Position numbers and translations under genes: made by a program. DNA of 64,000 nt, taken from the NCBI GenBank assembly GCA_019828565.1, contig JAHDYR010000067.1, positions 620,001 through 684,000 on the forward strand, written 5' to 3'. The notes under the pieces were generated by a model. The model worked only from the letters and a program-made list of their open reading frames with translations, did not search any database and was not told the origin of the DNA. Shown piece by piece: positions 1-9,997 of the stretch. This stretch comes from Carpediemonas membranifera (lineage: Eukaryota > Fornicata). The first letter of the stretch is position 1. Every line of letters starts with the position of its first letter.

Positions 1-4
1 CCAC

Positions 5-1357
5 TCACGACTCAGACCCGAAGACAATCTCCTCCACGGCCCACTTGCCTACAAGCTGGCTGATATACACCACCGCGTCTGCCGACCATCCCGCCATGGA
101 GTCAAGCACGATCGAGTTCAACGACGGGGTTGAAGAGACAGAGTCGATAAACATGATGGCCGCCTCAGTGTTCAGCGTGTTCTTGCTGATGGCTAGATGC
201 TCTAGCTTGGAGTCGGGCAGGCGTGTGGAGATGGTTATGATGTGGTCGGGAGTCAACCCGCAGTGGCTCAGGTCGAGTCGACGGAGAGGGACCGAACCAA
301 GACAGTTGGCCAGTATCATCACCGTTGTAGCATCCATGCTGTTGCCAGCAAGAACAAGAGAAACCACGGGCAGGGTCTTGGCCTGGAGAGAGTTGATCAG
401 ACCAGCAACAGTGCCTGTACCCATGGAACAGTACGATACATCCAGGTAGGACAACGGCGGGGGCGAGTCAGAAGTAGTCAGGCTCAGCATGAGCTCCATG
501 CCGCCTTCCTGGAGGTCGTTGTGATTCAGGTCAAGTCGGGTCAAAGTCGGGTGTGACTGGATGGCTTTGCCGAGCATGCTGACTGCGGTTCGACTGACAC
601 CGCAGTTTGAAAGAGTCAAATCAACTACAGTTCCGTTCTGTTGCATCATATCAGCGATAATCTGACATCCGATTTCACCAACCTCGACTGATGTCAACTC
701 GATCTTGGTTATCCTCTGGCTGACTGCAAATGACCTCGCCAGGGCCTCCAGGTCCACAATATTAAGCCGATCGTCCTTGAGTGAGAAGGATGTGAGCTCG
801 TTCTTGAGGAAATCAAGCACCTTGGGGTGGCACTCAGTCGCCGATTCGACTGCCTTGAGCCCCACCACGTTGTTCCTATACTCCATCTCGGCTATCTTTG
901 ACCTAAGCGCGGAGTACCAGCCGGCCAGGGCGTCGGGGTCGGACTGGAGGCAGATCGTCTGCACGGTTGAGACTGTCGGGTCGAGAGTAAGCTCAATAGT
1001 GTCGCTTACTCTACCAACCATCGCTCCGGGCAGCGGGAGGCGCATGATGGCCTTGTCGCAGGCCTCGCTTCTGTAGAGCACGAGGGAATCGGCTTGGATC
1101 GTGCCAAACGCCCTTTTGGTCATCTTGGAGCGAATGCGGAGGTCGTAGTCAATCCATCCACTGTGATAAAGCGCATCATGACGGATTACAGGCCGCTGAG
1201 CGGCTGGAGGAGTGTCGTCGTCGGAGAAGTCATCGATGTTCTCTTCAATTTCATTGGCTGATGTGATTCCTAGATCATTACCATGAAATCCTCTACTCCA
1301 AACCTTTTGCTGGTCTGGATCGAGAAGAGATTCGCTAGCGTGGTTGCAAGCAAACAT
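5..1357 (-). CDS. PH domain plus leucine-rich repeat protein
   Basis: This is a complete 450-residue reading frame starting at an ATG. Residues about 62-160 look like a pleckstrin-homology domain: a beta-rich segment beginning HSGWIDYDLRIRSK and ending in a helix with a tryptophan, DALAGWYSALRSKI. Residues about 205-440 are ribonuclease-inhibitor-type leucine-rich repeats of about 28 residues, for example LTRLDLNHNDL and LRRLDLSHCGL. PH-LRR proteins of the CARMIL type bind membrane lipid and actin regulators. This one is much shorter and lacks a recognisable capping-protein motif, so only a scaffold role at membranes is inferred. The acidic stretch DDFSDDDT precedes the PH domain. The stop codon lies 5 bases from the window edge, so the 3' region is not visible. 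Confidence 0.8.
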   Translation of the reverse strand: MFACNHASESLLDPDQQKVWSRGFHGNDLGITSANEIEENIDDFSDDDTPPAAQRPVIRHDALYHSGWIDYDLRIRSKMTKRAFGTIQADSLVLYRSEACDKAIMRLPLPGAMVGRVSDTIELTLDPTVSTVQTICLQSDPDALAGWYSALRSKIAEMEYRNNVVGLKAVESATECHPKVLDFLKNELTSFSLKDDRLNIVDLEALARSFAVSQRITKIELTSVEVGEIGCQIIADMMQQNGTVVDLTLSNCGVSRTAVSMLGKAIQSHPTLTRLDLNHNDLQEGGMELMLSLTTSDSPPPLSYLDVSYCSMGTGTVAGLINSLQAKTLPVVSLVLAGNSMDATTVMILANCLGSVPLRRLDLSHCGLTPDHIITISTRLPDSKLEHLAISKNTLNTEAAIMFIDSVSSTPSLNSIVLDSMAGWSADAVVYISQLVGKWAVEEIVFGSES

Positions 1358-1508
1358 TCGAGCAGTTTTGGGTTGTTCTCAGCTCCACTGCCCCGCTAAC
1401 CGAGCCTCGATGCCTGGCGCATGGTGGAAAGTATCATGGGATTCTCGATGTTGGTGTGGCTCTCCGCCCGGCTCCCGCTTATGGAAGTTTATGATCATTT
1501 ACCATTTA

Positions 1509-3128
1509 TCACAGGGAATCGACGGGAATGAGGTCTTTCCACCTTCTAGGCGCCTCACACTTGATTATCTTTGGCATCTTCCGAACATACTCACCCACCA
1601 CCTTGAACCACTGGCCAGTTGAGTCGCAGAAGCGGAGGGGGTCTTCAACATTGAACGCTGTCGCCTCAATTGGAACCATGGTAAGATTCCCACGGTGGCA
1701 GTAGTGGGTGGCGCCCTCGGTCACCCAGACGATCTGACCATCATCGACCCAGAACCGCTTAACCCTCTCTGGGAACCGGAGCGGGGTGGCTGTGATGCAC
1801 TTGTCGCGTTCGCCGAAACCAGGCAGCAGGCCCGACTGGGCGATATGAAAGGGAACTTCGCCGGCGAAGAGCAGCTGGCGGCCGCTGAGGAAGACGGTGA
1901 AAAAACGAGTCTCTGAAGTGATGATCCGGTCGACCATGAAGGGCAGGTCAACGAAGCCAGACATCCCATCATCGTGCCCGAGCCCCAACCGGCCACAATA
2001 GTTGCCCCCGCTGATCATCTGCCGATCGCCCATTGAGAGGATGACAGTTGTTGCATTGAGCAGACCTGCATGCATGATGTGATCTGGGACAAAGCCAGAC
2101 GGCACTGCTACTGGGTGGAAGAAGTAGTAGTTCTCCCGCTCGACTGGGCCGACAAAGCGCTCCGAAGCAGCGCCAGCCATGACAGTGCCGACCGGAGTGA
2201 GTATGAACGTCGCATCTCCATTCATCGACACAGCAGTCACCATCCTGTGCTTCTCCCACGGGGGCAGGCTGGCCTCGAGCTCGGCGATGTTGGGGCAGGC
2301 GGGGAAGGTGAGGCGGGTCGGGTCGTTGAACTCATCCGACTCGAACCCAAGCTGGCCATGTCCGCTAGTGCCCCAGCCCCACAGACCCTTGGGCGTCCTG
2401 GCAATGAGGCTAATCCTGTTGCTGTAGACCTCGAGGGCCCTGGGCATCCTGGCCCTGGTGAGAGCGGTGTGATAGTGATTGGCAGTGTCGAGCATGAAGA
2501 GGCGGCCCATGTACATGTGGTGGTGGTAGCATCTGTCGTACCCAGGACGCTGATAGCACTCGCCGTCCTTCTCTGCGACATTAAACGTGAAGAAGAACTT
2601 GCGGCAGAGGAACCAGAGGCACTTGGCCTCGGGGGTGAGAGCCTTGCGGATCTTGTCGTGTGTCTCCCGATCACGAGGCCACCTCATTAGATTATCCTTC
2701 AGCACTCTGTCCTCGAGGTCGGGGTTGGCCCCGCCACCCAGCAGACACGCCCACACCGCGCCCTGGTTCAGCGTGTGCATGGCGACCGGGAGCTCCTCGC
2801 CATCCGCGAGCTCGATGTTCATGGACAGCGGGGGGCCGCTGGTGAGGTTCGAGCGGGCGCGGTCGAGGAGGGCTTGCGCGGACGGTTCAAGAGGGGGCAG
2901 CTTGGAGAGCGCGGCGATGAGGGATTCGAGAGAAGGGGCGCTGGTTGGTGCAGAAGTGCTCTTGTCGTTGTGGATCGAGGGCATCTGCTTCTTGAAGTGC
3001 CTGGAGTAGGCGCATTGGATCAAACAGGGGATGTCCCCGGAGATGGAGGCCGTTATGGCGACCGAGGCGCGATATGCGGATATAAGTGTGTCTTTGATGC
3101 ACGTTGGCGAGGAACTAGCGCTGCTCAT
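1509..3128 (-). CDS. RCC1-like dispersed family protein, copy 1 (intact)
   Basis: This 539-residue protein is a full-length member of the family found ten times here. Residues 1-60 form a helical N-terminus (MSSASSSPTCIKDTL...). Residues about 65-100 contain SLESLIAALSKLPPLEPSAQ. Residues about 105-240 form a conserved block of unknown fold containing CLWFLCRKFFF. The C-terminal half is RCC1-like, with blade signatures GWGTSGHGQLGF (about 250) and GGNYCGRLGLGHDD (about 380). RCC1 propellers are usually seven-bladed and bind Ran, histones or other partners. Here only two or three blades keep the motif, so exchange-factor activity should not be assumed. There is no signal peptide or membrane segment. 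The tail, ending LIPVDSL, is the most divergent of the copies. The start is fixed by the ATG directly after the conserved upstream block. Confidence 0.8.
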   Translation of the reverse strand: MSSASSSPTCIKDTLISAYRASVAITASISGDIPCLIQCAYSRHFKKQMPSIHNDKSTSAPTSAPSLESLIAALSKLPPLEPSAQALLDRARSNLTSGPPLSMNIELADGEELPVAMHTLNQGAVWACLLGGGANPDLEDRVLKDNLMRWPRDRETHDKIRKALTPEAKCLWFLCRKFFFTFNVAEKDGECYQRPGYDRCYHHHMYMGRLFMLDTANHYHTALTRARMPRALEVYSNRISLIARTPKGLWGWGTSGHGQLGFESDEFNDPTRLTFPACPNIAELEASLPPWEKHRMVTAVSMNGDATFILTPVGTVMAGAASERFVGPVERENYYFFHPVAVPSGFVPDHIMHAGLLNATTVILSMGDRQMISGGNYCGRLGLGHDDGMSGFVDLPFMVDRIITSETRFFTVFLSGRQLLFAGEVPFHIAQSGLLPGFGERDKCITATPLRFPERVKRFWVDDGQIVWVTEGATHYCHRGNLTMVPIEATAFNVEDPLRFCDSTGQWFKVVGEYVRKMPKIIKCEAPRRWKDLIPVDSL

Positions 3129-3194
3129 TGGTTTCAGCGCTCAGTTCGGTGGTGCCCAAATTCTGACTGACGACTCGCCGACCGTCGACGCCAG
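3129..3194 (-). promoter_or_regulatory. Conserved upstream block of RCC1-like copy 1
   Basis: A block of about 66 bp directly before the ATG matches the blocks before eight other family members. It reads (sense) CTGGCGTCGACGG, then a GAGTCG/CAGTCAGAATTT core, then GCTGAAACCA at the start codon. Similarity falls away upstream of it, so it is probably the shared core promoter and 5' leader. Function is inferred. Confidence 0.5.
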
Positions 3195-3477
3195 CTGCGG
3201 TGTAGGGATGTGAGGCATGAGTATGACGGTGGTAGGCCTGCCTGTCCGCCCCTTTCAGCTGTGCGTCGCGCTCTGTCCAGCAGCACACTAACACCCGTCA
3301 GCATGGCTCGAATCTGATCCAACGTTTACGGCGACTGGCGATGAGCGAGCCTAGATTTGCAAGCCAAACCAAACTCAACCAAATCCTACAACCCGGCATG
3401 ACGGTGGCCGTTCACCCAGGCGCTACCTGGACTAATTCCTCGCACAATTCCATCCAACCAAGGCAAACCTACCATGT

Positions 3478-6400
3478 TTAACTGACAGTAACATCGCCAT
3501 CATCTACACTAAACATGAAGTCCCTATAAGAGCTTGGCTTCAAAGCAACAGCTCGACTCTTCTTCCTTCGGTGAGTAATCGCAACAAAAAGTGCCTGTCC
3601 CACATGCTTGGCGATAGAAGAATACCTCATAGAGACCTCTTCTCCAGTCAGCGCGACGTTCACCAGGTCAAGGCCGGGTAGCTTCACTGGTGCATTCGAA
3701 GTCGCCACCGCGTGTGACAACAGGACGAAGAAAGCCTCGATGTTACCTCCCAAGACATCGGCCATCGTCACAGGCTGGGGGGTCCAACCAGCAAGAACAA
3801 CCATGGGTGAGATAGTCATTCGATGGATGAACAAGGGAGGCGTCGCGGGCACGGGAACTGAGGAGAACCCGGCAATCGCAGAAGTGACGTGGGAGGCAAT
3901 AGTGCGAGCAGCTGTCCCGTGTAAATCCAGCGTGACTCGGGGCACAGTGGTTGACCCAAGAATTCCGGCAACTAGGCTGTCGGCGCGGTCATGGACCCTG
4001 AGGCGGGTGTAGCGGCATGATGCGTCTAGTCTGCCTTCAGTGTGACCAATGGATTTGATCCCGTTTGAGGTCGAGTGGAAAGATTTGATGGATCCGATAG
4101 AGAGATCGACGTCAAATATCGGTCCAATCTGATCCTCTTCCGATTTGAATAAATCAAACTGGAGCCTGCAACCAGAAGAGGAGAGGGTGAGGCCCTTAGG
4201 GTAGACCAACACTCCCCCGACTGCGCTCGTGTGCTTCTTGGCCAAGTCCATGACAGAATCCAGACCAACCACCGGTCGACCTCCGATAAAACTGAGTGGC
4301 GAGGAGAAGGGAGGGCGGGGGTCACCCCGAGTGGAGTCGAGTGGAGTCAATGAAATGAATGACTCTGACGATGGGATGTCGAGCATGAGGAAATCTACGT
4401 CCGCATCGACAGAGCTTCGGCAAAGCTTCTGGGGTTCGGCGGCACGCTCGAGTCGAGGGATACCGGTGGCGTCAAAGTAGTGCGAGTCGACGTCAATCAC
4501 CTTCGAGTCAACAGACCCAGCCGGGATAAAGTGCGTTTCCCGAATATACTGTTTCAGATCGGTCTTGGGTCCAGCGGGTTGGTCACGGGGGACATAGAAA
4601 GATTTGAGCCCATCAAGCAGCTCTGGAGTGAGTCCGAGGTTGTTCACCTCGCCCGCCTCAGATCTGAGCGCCTTCATCAGCTTCTCCAGCTGTTCCGATC
4701 GCCCAGCATAGTTTGCTGCATGTGTGAGCAGGGTGACCAACGTCTGAAGTGTCTCAGGTGTTGTAAACAGACAGGCCTTGGTCGTCCCCGCGATGTTCAA
4801 GTCGGCCAGAGACCCGGTAAATGTCGTATGGGTCGACCCGCAAGGAACGAAACCCAGGCTGGGGATGGAGTCGCCAGGTCGGGCGGGTGTGGTCATCTTA
4901 GAGTCGGCTGAGGTGTCTATGATGAAGAGATCAAACCCTTCGGGGATCTGCCAGCCTGCTAGACGACGGATATACATATCAGCATGTAAATCGACCTGGA
5001 ATGATGGGCCGAACAGAGTGGTTGTGAGTGTGCCAGTAGCATCAACAGCAAGCAGCGCTTGGATATGCGGTATGGCCAGCACAGGGCAATAAGCCACGCC
5101 ACAGTGGACAAGGGAGAAGGTAGCCTCGGGGTAGACCCTATCTGTGGGATCTGAACCACTGTTGTGGTCGGCCTGGCCCTTCGACTCGGACTCGATGTCG
5201 ACGGTGGTCTTGTTCATCGGCCTTGACCCCAGTGTTTTTGTTGTAGCAGTAGTAGAAGAAGTAGTGCCCTTGGCTTGGGCTGGGGGAGGGGCAGCAGTGG
5301 GGGTCATGGCGAAGATGATCGGCTGAAGCAGGTCTCTGACGGCCCGAGCAACGACAAGACGCTCGGCCACGACAGCAACGAGGCCGGTGATGGTGGCGTC
5401 AAGAATAGGGGCGCGGCCGGGGACTTGGATGCCGGATACGGAGATCTGGGCGAGATCTGGTGAGATATGTTTCGTTGTGTGGATGAAGGAAAAAGATTCA
5501 CCGCCGAGGGAATATCTGATCAAATCTCCAGATTCGTTGGGCGTGACGGTTGCGTTGAACCTCGATCCGCTAGATGTGATCAAACCGCTGCCCTTGAACC
5601 CGAAAACTGCTGTAGCAGAGTCGATCGACTTGGTGTTTGACAAAGCGGTCGCGGATACGGATCCAACACTTACAGACACAGTCGCCTGACTCTTCTTCGT
5701 CCTGTCTCTCAGCCTCGCCGCATCGGGGTCAGCCACGAGATCGAGCAGACTCAGCAGCTTCGCCGAATCCTTGCCGAGTTCGATGACATCTCTGAGAGTG
5801 TCACTGCTTGCCCCGGCCTCTAATTCCGGGACCGTCAACTCGACTGTGACTCCAGAATGTTGGCTCCAGTCTTCTTCAGGGTCGAGTGCCCAGCTGGGCG
5901 AGGGGGATGCCGATGTAAGGAGGATCTGGACTGCAAGATCGTCATAATCGGTACTGCGGGCAGTCATGACAGAAACAGATCGGACCGCAACCGTGACGCG
6001 AGCAGTAGTGACATAATGGGATGTCACAGCCTGACCGACGTGCATAAAGGAGATCGCGTCATTGATATCGGTCAAATTGAGAGATATGCCCGCCAAATCA
6101 ATAGATATGCCCGCACACTGCACGCTGATCGGGCGGGGTGGCGCTGTGTGTCGCGTGCCAGTCACAGGAGTCGACAAATGGTCCAAATGCTTCACAATCC
6201 TCCGTATCGGAAGGACATAATCTGTCAAAGCCTCAGCAGTCAACATATATCTTGCCGGATCCAACGTCAAATCTACAGATCCGACTGCAACCGACCGCTC
6301 CGCCCCCATCTTGACAACGAGCGCCTCCTCGTCGTCAGTGGTGACACTCAACCCGGCCGATGACACCAGGGCTGAGTGTATTGTGACCTCATGTGTTCCA

Positions 6401-7593
6401 GACGTGGCGCCGAGGGGGAGGGTGAGGGTGTGTGTGCTTTCAAGGCCGAGCTCGAGGCGGACTCGGTTCAAGTCGTCGACTGCTAGCTCTTCAGAGAGTA
6501 AATCTATTTCCAAGATTGCCTTGCCGACTGAGATATGGACAGACACACCAAGTGGCTCAACCGGCTCCTCGAGGGCGTCGTAAAACACAGTCTCGCCTCC
6601 ATCCCGTAGCGTCTCAGCAACGTGCGATACTGCATTGTCGAGCAGCTTATTAAAATAAAAAGGCTGGGCTCGGGTTGGGATTGGGCTGGAATCTGGGACA
6701 AGCACAGACAAAAGCTGAGACCTCTCATCGTGGGAGAGAGCAGCAGTGAACTTGCGGGGGCGTGTCATCTGTTGGTTGGCTGGTATCGCCGAGGGTCGAC
6801 GTAATAAAGTCACAACTCCAGCCAAGTCGTCCGTAAACTGCGCAGTGACCTTCCCCGTGACCGAACTGATGTCTAGTTCGAGTGAAATGGCAGTTACAGC
6901 ATTAGCTTCGAGTCGGGCGCCTACTCGTGCTCTGGAGGGATCGAGGACGACAAGGTCTGCGGTCGACCCCTGGTGGTGGTGTGTGACGGTGCACTCTGGC
7001 ACATCAATGGCGAATGCGATGTCATTCGCGTCTGTGTCTGCGAGTGGATTGATTTCGACCGTTCCTGGAACTGCCAGGCTGACAAACGGGGTGTTAAACC
7101 CGCTAATCGTCACAGTGCTGTCTTCAACAGTCAACATGAGTCTCCTGAGGAGAGCAGCGAGCATAGTAGACACTTCCTGCTGCTCCTTGTCCGAATCTTC
7201 GTTGGACGTTGAAGGGCGGCCAACGAGGGGCGATTCATTCGGCCTAAGCTTGAGCAGGAGTCCCCATATATGTACATGATAAACTTGTCCCATAACATCG
7301 GCGAGCTGCTGCCCGCGGCCGAGCTTGGCACCGTACTTCACAAGCGAAGACAGGTATGGGATGTCAATGCGGCACATGCCAGCAGAACCGTGGTCGATAA
7401 GATAAGGGGAGTTAGCAAGGTATGGGTTAATTGCCGCAGGTGAGATCTGAAGGCCCTCTATCTCTAGAAACCCAGAGGTGAGAGAGGTTTGGAGCTGATC
7501 AAGCGATATTTCGGTCGAAAGAAACCAGGATATCCTCTTGTTCAGTGCTACAAGCATCTTGGAAAGAAGGGCATCGGTTAGGAACTGAAGCAT
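3478..7593 (-). CDS. Chorein-N lipid-transfer protein, ATG2/VPS13-like
   Basis: A 1371-residue protein. The N-terminus (about residues 1-120) resembles the Chorein_N region of ATG2/VPS13 bridge-like lipid-transfer proteins. An amphipathic start is followed by LSTEISLDQLQTSLTSGFLE, a hydrophobic IDIPYLSSLV and HIWGLLLKL, the same order as in ATG2. The rest is long and beta-rich with many alternating hydrophobic strands, as expected for an extended lipid groove, and has low-complexity insertions (for example around residues 790-830). Known members move phospholipids at ER contacts during autophagosome growth (ATG2) or between organelles (VPS13). At about 1370 residues it is shorter than most ATG2 proteins and far shorter than VPS13. 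The ATG at 7593 is used; the codon before it is GTG. The stop codon lies inside AGTTAAAC, which may serve as the poly(A) signal. Confidence 0.6.
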   Translation of the reverse strand: MLQFLTDALLSKMLVALNKRISWFLSTEISLDQLQTSLTSGFLEIEGLQISPAAINPYLANSPYLIDHGSAGMCRIDIPYLSSLVKYGAKLGRGQQLADVMGQVYHVHIWGLLLKLRPNESPLVGRPSTSNEDSDKEQQEVSTMLAALLRRLMLTVEDSTVTISGFNTPFVSLAVPGTVEINPLADTDANDIAFAIDVPECTVTHHHQGSTADLVVLDPSRARVGARLEANAVTAISLELDISSVTGKVTAQFTDDLAGVVTLLRRPSAIPANQQMTRPRKFTAALSHDERSQLLSVLVPDSSPIPTRAQPFYFNKLLDNAVSHVAETLRDGGETVFYDALEEPVEPLGVSVHISVGKAILEIDLLSEELAVDDLNRVRLELGLESTHTLTLPLGATSGTHEVTIHSALVSSAGLSVTTDDEEALVVKMGAERSVAVGSVDLTLDPARYMLTAEALTDYVLPIRRIVKHLDHLSTPVTGTRHTAPPRPISVQCAGISIDLAGISLNLTDINDAISFMHVGQAVTSHYVTTARVTVAVRSVSVMTARSTDYDDLAVQILLTSASPSPSWALDPEEDWSQHSGVTVELTVPELEAGASSDTLRDVIELGKDSAKLLSLLDLVADPDAARLRDRTKKSQATVSVSVGSVSATALSNTKSIDSATAVFGFKGSGLITSSGSRFNATVTPNESGDLIRYSLGGESFSFIHTTKHISPDLAQISVSGIQVPGRAPILDATITGLVAVVAERLVVARAVRDLLQPIIFAMTPTAAPPPAQAKGTTSSTTATTKTLGSRPMNKTTVDIESESKGQADHNSGSDPTDRVYPEATFSLVHCGVAYCPVLAIPHIQALLAVDATGTLTTTLFGPSFQVDLHADMYIRRLAGWQIPEGFDLFIIDTSADSKMTTPARPGDSIPSLGFVPCGSTHTTFTGSLADLNIAGTTKACLFTTPETLQTLVTLLTHAANYAGRSEQLEKLMKALRSEAGEVNNLGLTPELLDGLKSFYVPRDQPAGPKTDLKQYIRETHFIPAGSVDSKVIDVDSHYFDATGIPRLERAAEPQKLCRSSVDADVDFLMLDIPSSESFISLTPLDSTRGDPRPPFSSPLSFIGGRPVVGLDSVMDLAKKHTSAVGGVLVYPKGLTLSSSGCRLQFDLFKSEEDQIGPIFDVDLSIGSIKSFHSTSNGIKSIGHTEGRLDASCRYTRLRVHDRADSLVAGILGSTTVPRVTLDLHGTAARTIASHVTSAIAGFSSVPVPATPPLFIHRMTISPMVVLAGWTPQPVTMADVLGGNIEAFFVLLSHAVATSNAPVKLPGLDLVNVALTGEEVSMRYSSIAKHVGQALFVAITHRRKKSRAVALKPSSYRDFMFSVDDGDVTVS

Positions 7594-8002
7594 CACTTCC
7601 TTTGATGGTTTTGGTTCTGGATGGTATTTATGAATTTACTCGATTGTATGTAAACATGTACATACCATTATTCAGCCATTGCGGGGCGCCGAAGCGCCTC
7701 CACGCTGACTCCGCTGGATGGCGGCGGTAGGAGGGGGTGGGGGGAGATGTGGAGGATTGATCACGGACGTGGCCAGTTTTATGGTTTACTGGATTGCATA
7801 ATATGTAATAGATTGATCCGCGCTTCTCAGAGGCCAGACGGAGGCGAGCATCTGACTTCTTGCATACCTCAGGGGGCCGGCTGGTGTGATTGGGGCGCTG
7901 GCTGCTCGGGTGAGCAGCCAGGCAGTGACTCATAATCGATCACTTCTCATAAATCAGGCACCACGGCAAGATTTACGTAGTTTAACCAGGATATCACGCA
8001 GT
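7594..8002. other. Intergenic gap before RCC1-like copy 2
   Basis: No supported gene. It separates the start of the ATG2-like gene from RCC1-like copy 2 and so should hold the promoter of the former. It contains a GC-rich stretch near 7680-7745 and a perfect hairpin at 7898-7921. Confidence 0.5.
7898..7921. repeat. Short perfect inverted repeat
   Basis: CTGGCTGCTC and its exact reverse complement are separated by the four-base loop GGGT, giving a 10-bp GC-rich stem. It lies about 80 bp upstream of the conserved block of RCC1-like copy 2. No function is known; chance cannot be excluded. Confidence 0.4.
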
Positions 8003-8068
8003 CTGGCGTCGGCGGTCGGCGAGTCGGCAGTCAGAATTTGGCAACCACCGAACTGAGCGCTGAAACCA
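8003..8068 (+). promoter_or_regulatory. Conserved upstream block of RCC1-like copy 2
   Basis: Same block of about 66 bp as before the other family members, from CTGGCGTCGGCGG to GCTGAAACCA, touching the ATG at 8069. Sequence further upstream is unrelated to that of other copies. Confidence 0.5.
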
Positions 8069-9708
8069 ATGAGCAGCGCTAGTTCCTCGCCATCTGCCAT
8101 CAGAGATGCGCTGATCACCGCATATCGCGCCTCGCTTGTTGTGACGGCCTCCATCTCTGGTACATCCCATCCTTGATCCAGTGCGCCTACTCCAGGCACT
8201 TCGACGGGCAGATGCCCTCGATCCACAACGACAAGAGCACTTCTGCACCAACCAGCGCCCCTTCTCTCGAATCCCTCCTCGCCGCGCTCTCCAAGCTGCC
8301 CCCTCTCGAGCCATCCGCGCAAGCCCTCCTCGACCGCGCCCGCTCGATCCTCACCAGCGGCCCCCCGCTGTCCATGAACATCGAGCTCGCGGATGGCGAG
8401 GAGCTCCCGGTCGCCATGCACACGCTGAACCAGGGCGCGGTGTGGGCGTGTCTGGTGGGCGGCGGGGCCAACCCCGACCTCGAGGACAGGGTGCTGAAGG
8501 AGGCTCAAGAGGAGTGGCCGCACAATCCCGAGATGCACGACAAGATCCGCAAGGTCATCGCCCCCGAGGCCAAGTGCCTCTGGTTCCTCTGCCGCAAGTT
8601 CTTCTTCACGCTGAACGTCGCCGAGAAGGACGGCGAGTGCTATCAGTTCACAGAGTACGAATATTGCTACCACCACCGCATGTACATGGGTCGACTCTTC
8701 ATGCTCGACACGAGACACCACACCGCCCTCACCAGGGCCAGGATGCCCAGGGCCCTCGAGGTCTACAGCAACAGGATTAGCCACATCGCCAGGACGCCCA
8801 AGGGCATGTGGGGCTGGGGCACTAGCGGACGTAGCCAGCTTGGGTTCCAGTCATTTAAGTTCAACGACCCGACCCGCCTCACCTTCCCCGCCTGCCCCAA
8901 GGTCGCCGCGCTCGAGGCCAGCCTGCCCCCCTGGGAGAAGCACAGGATGGTGACTGATGTGTCGATATATGAATATCAGACGTTCATACTCACTCCGGTC
9001 GGCACTGTCATGGCGGGCAACAAGGCGAATTGGTTCATAGGCGAAGCCGAGAGGGGCAATAGACGTCTGTTCACCCCAGTAGCAGTGCCGTCTGGCTTTG
9101 TCCCAGATCACATCATGCATGTGGGTCCGTTTAATGCAGCGACTGTCATCCTCTCAATGGGCGATCGGCAGATGATCAGCGGGGGCAACTATTGTGGCCG
9201 GCTGGGACTCGGGCACGATGATGATATGACACGCTTCGTCGACCTGCCCTTCTGGGTCGACCGGATCATGACTTCTGCATTTGTTTTCACCGTCTTCCTC
9301 GGTGGCCGCCAGCTGCTCTTCGCTGGTCGAGTTCGCCCTCATATCGCCCAGTCGGGCCTGCTGCCTGGAAAACGCAGGGACGACAAGTGCATCACATCCA
9401 CCCCGCTCCGGTTCCCAGAGAGGGTCAAGGGGTTCTGGGGTGACTATGATCGGATGGTCTGGGTGACCGAGGGCCGCACTCATTTGTGCGACAACGAACA
9501 CGACGACCAGATCTGTGTGCCCTTTGAGGCTATGGCATGCCATAGAACATTGATCAATGACAATTGCATCCAATTATTCCGCGACTCCACCGGCCAGTGG
9601 TTCAAGGTGGTGGGTGAGTCAGATGGGGTGGCTGAGCTGGTCGAGTGCGAGGTGGCCGAATCGTGGGAAGACATCATTCCCATCGATGTCGAACCGTATG
9701 ATTCATAA
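8069..9708 (+). CDS. RCC1-like dispersed family protein, copy 2 (N-terminal frame break)
   Basis: The ancestral ATG at 8069 starts MSSASSSPSAIRDALI, but relative to intact copies one base is missing near 8157 and this frame reaches a stop just after. The downstream frame then runs open to 9708 and carries the whole conserved block and the RCC1-like half. Three readings are possible. The gene may be broken. Translation may begin at the in-frame ATG at 8212 (MPSIHND), giving about 498 residues. Or a 44-nt intron at 8138-8181 (GTTGTG...ATCCAG) may be removed, which would restore the frame exactly. The tail ends DIIPIDVEPYDS. The 85 bp after the stop match the sequence after copy 5. The stop codon sits in CATAAAT. 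Confidence 0.65.
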
Positions 9709-9997
9709 ATGAAGTCAACCCCACTCCAAGTCTCTCAACCATTTACCACTCGCTCAAGCAGGCCCGCTTGTCGGCTCCACAGTCTGCGGGGCGGGTTGAG
9801 CCTCACCCTGGACCATCGGCTGAACCTTGCCGGGCCCCATCCCAGTCTCTCGCTGTGGCTGGGCGTCGAGCGTGGCACGACAGTATGGAAGCCATCATCC
9901 AGCTCTCAGGAAAGTAAGCAAGGAAGGTAAGATGTCCGGTCTGAAAGGAGGCACCTCATTTACCATAAGACCATAATCCAAGAACCATCCTCCAACC

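Noticed and set aside
8155-8181. A 22-nt intron (GTACATCC...ATCCAG) in RCC1-like copy 2
   Set aside because: Removing it does not restore the frame and it is shorter than any other intron here. The 44-nt alternative fits better.
7954-8784. Long open frames antisense to the RCC1-like genes (for example 276 codons here, and similar ones at each copy)
   Set aside because: They mirror the GC-rich codon pattern of the real frame, recur only because the gene recurs, and have Arg/Ala/Gly-rich products without domain features.
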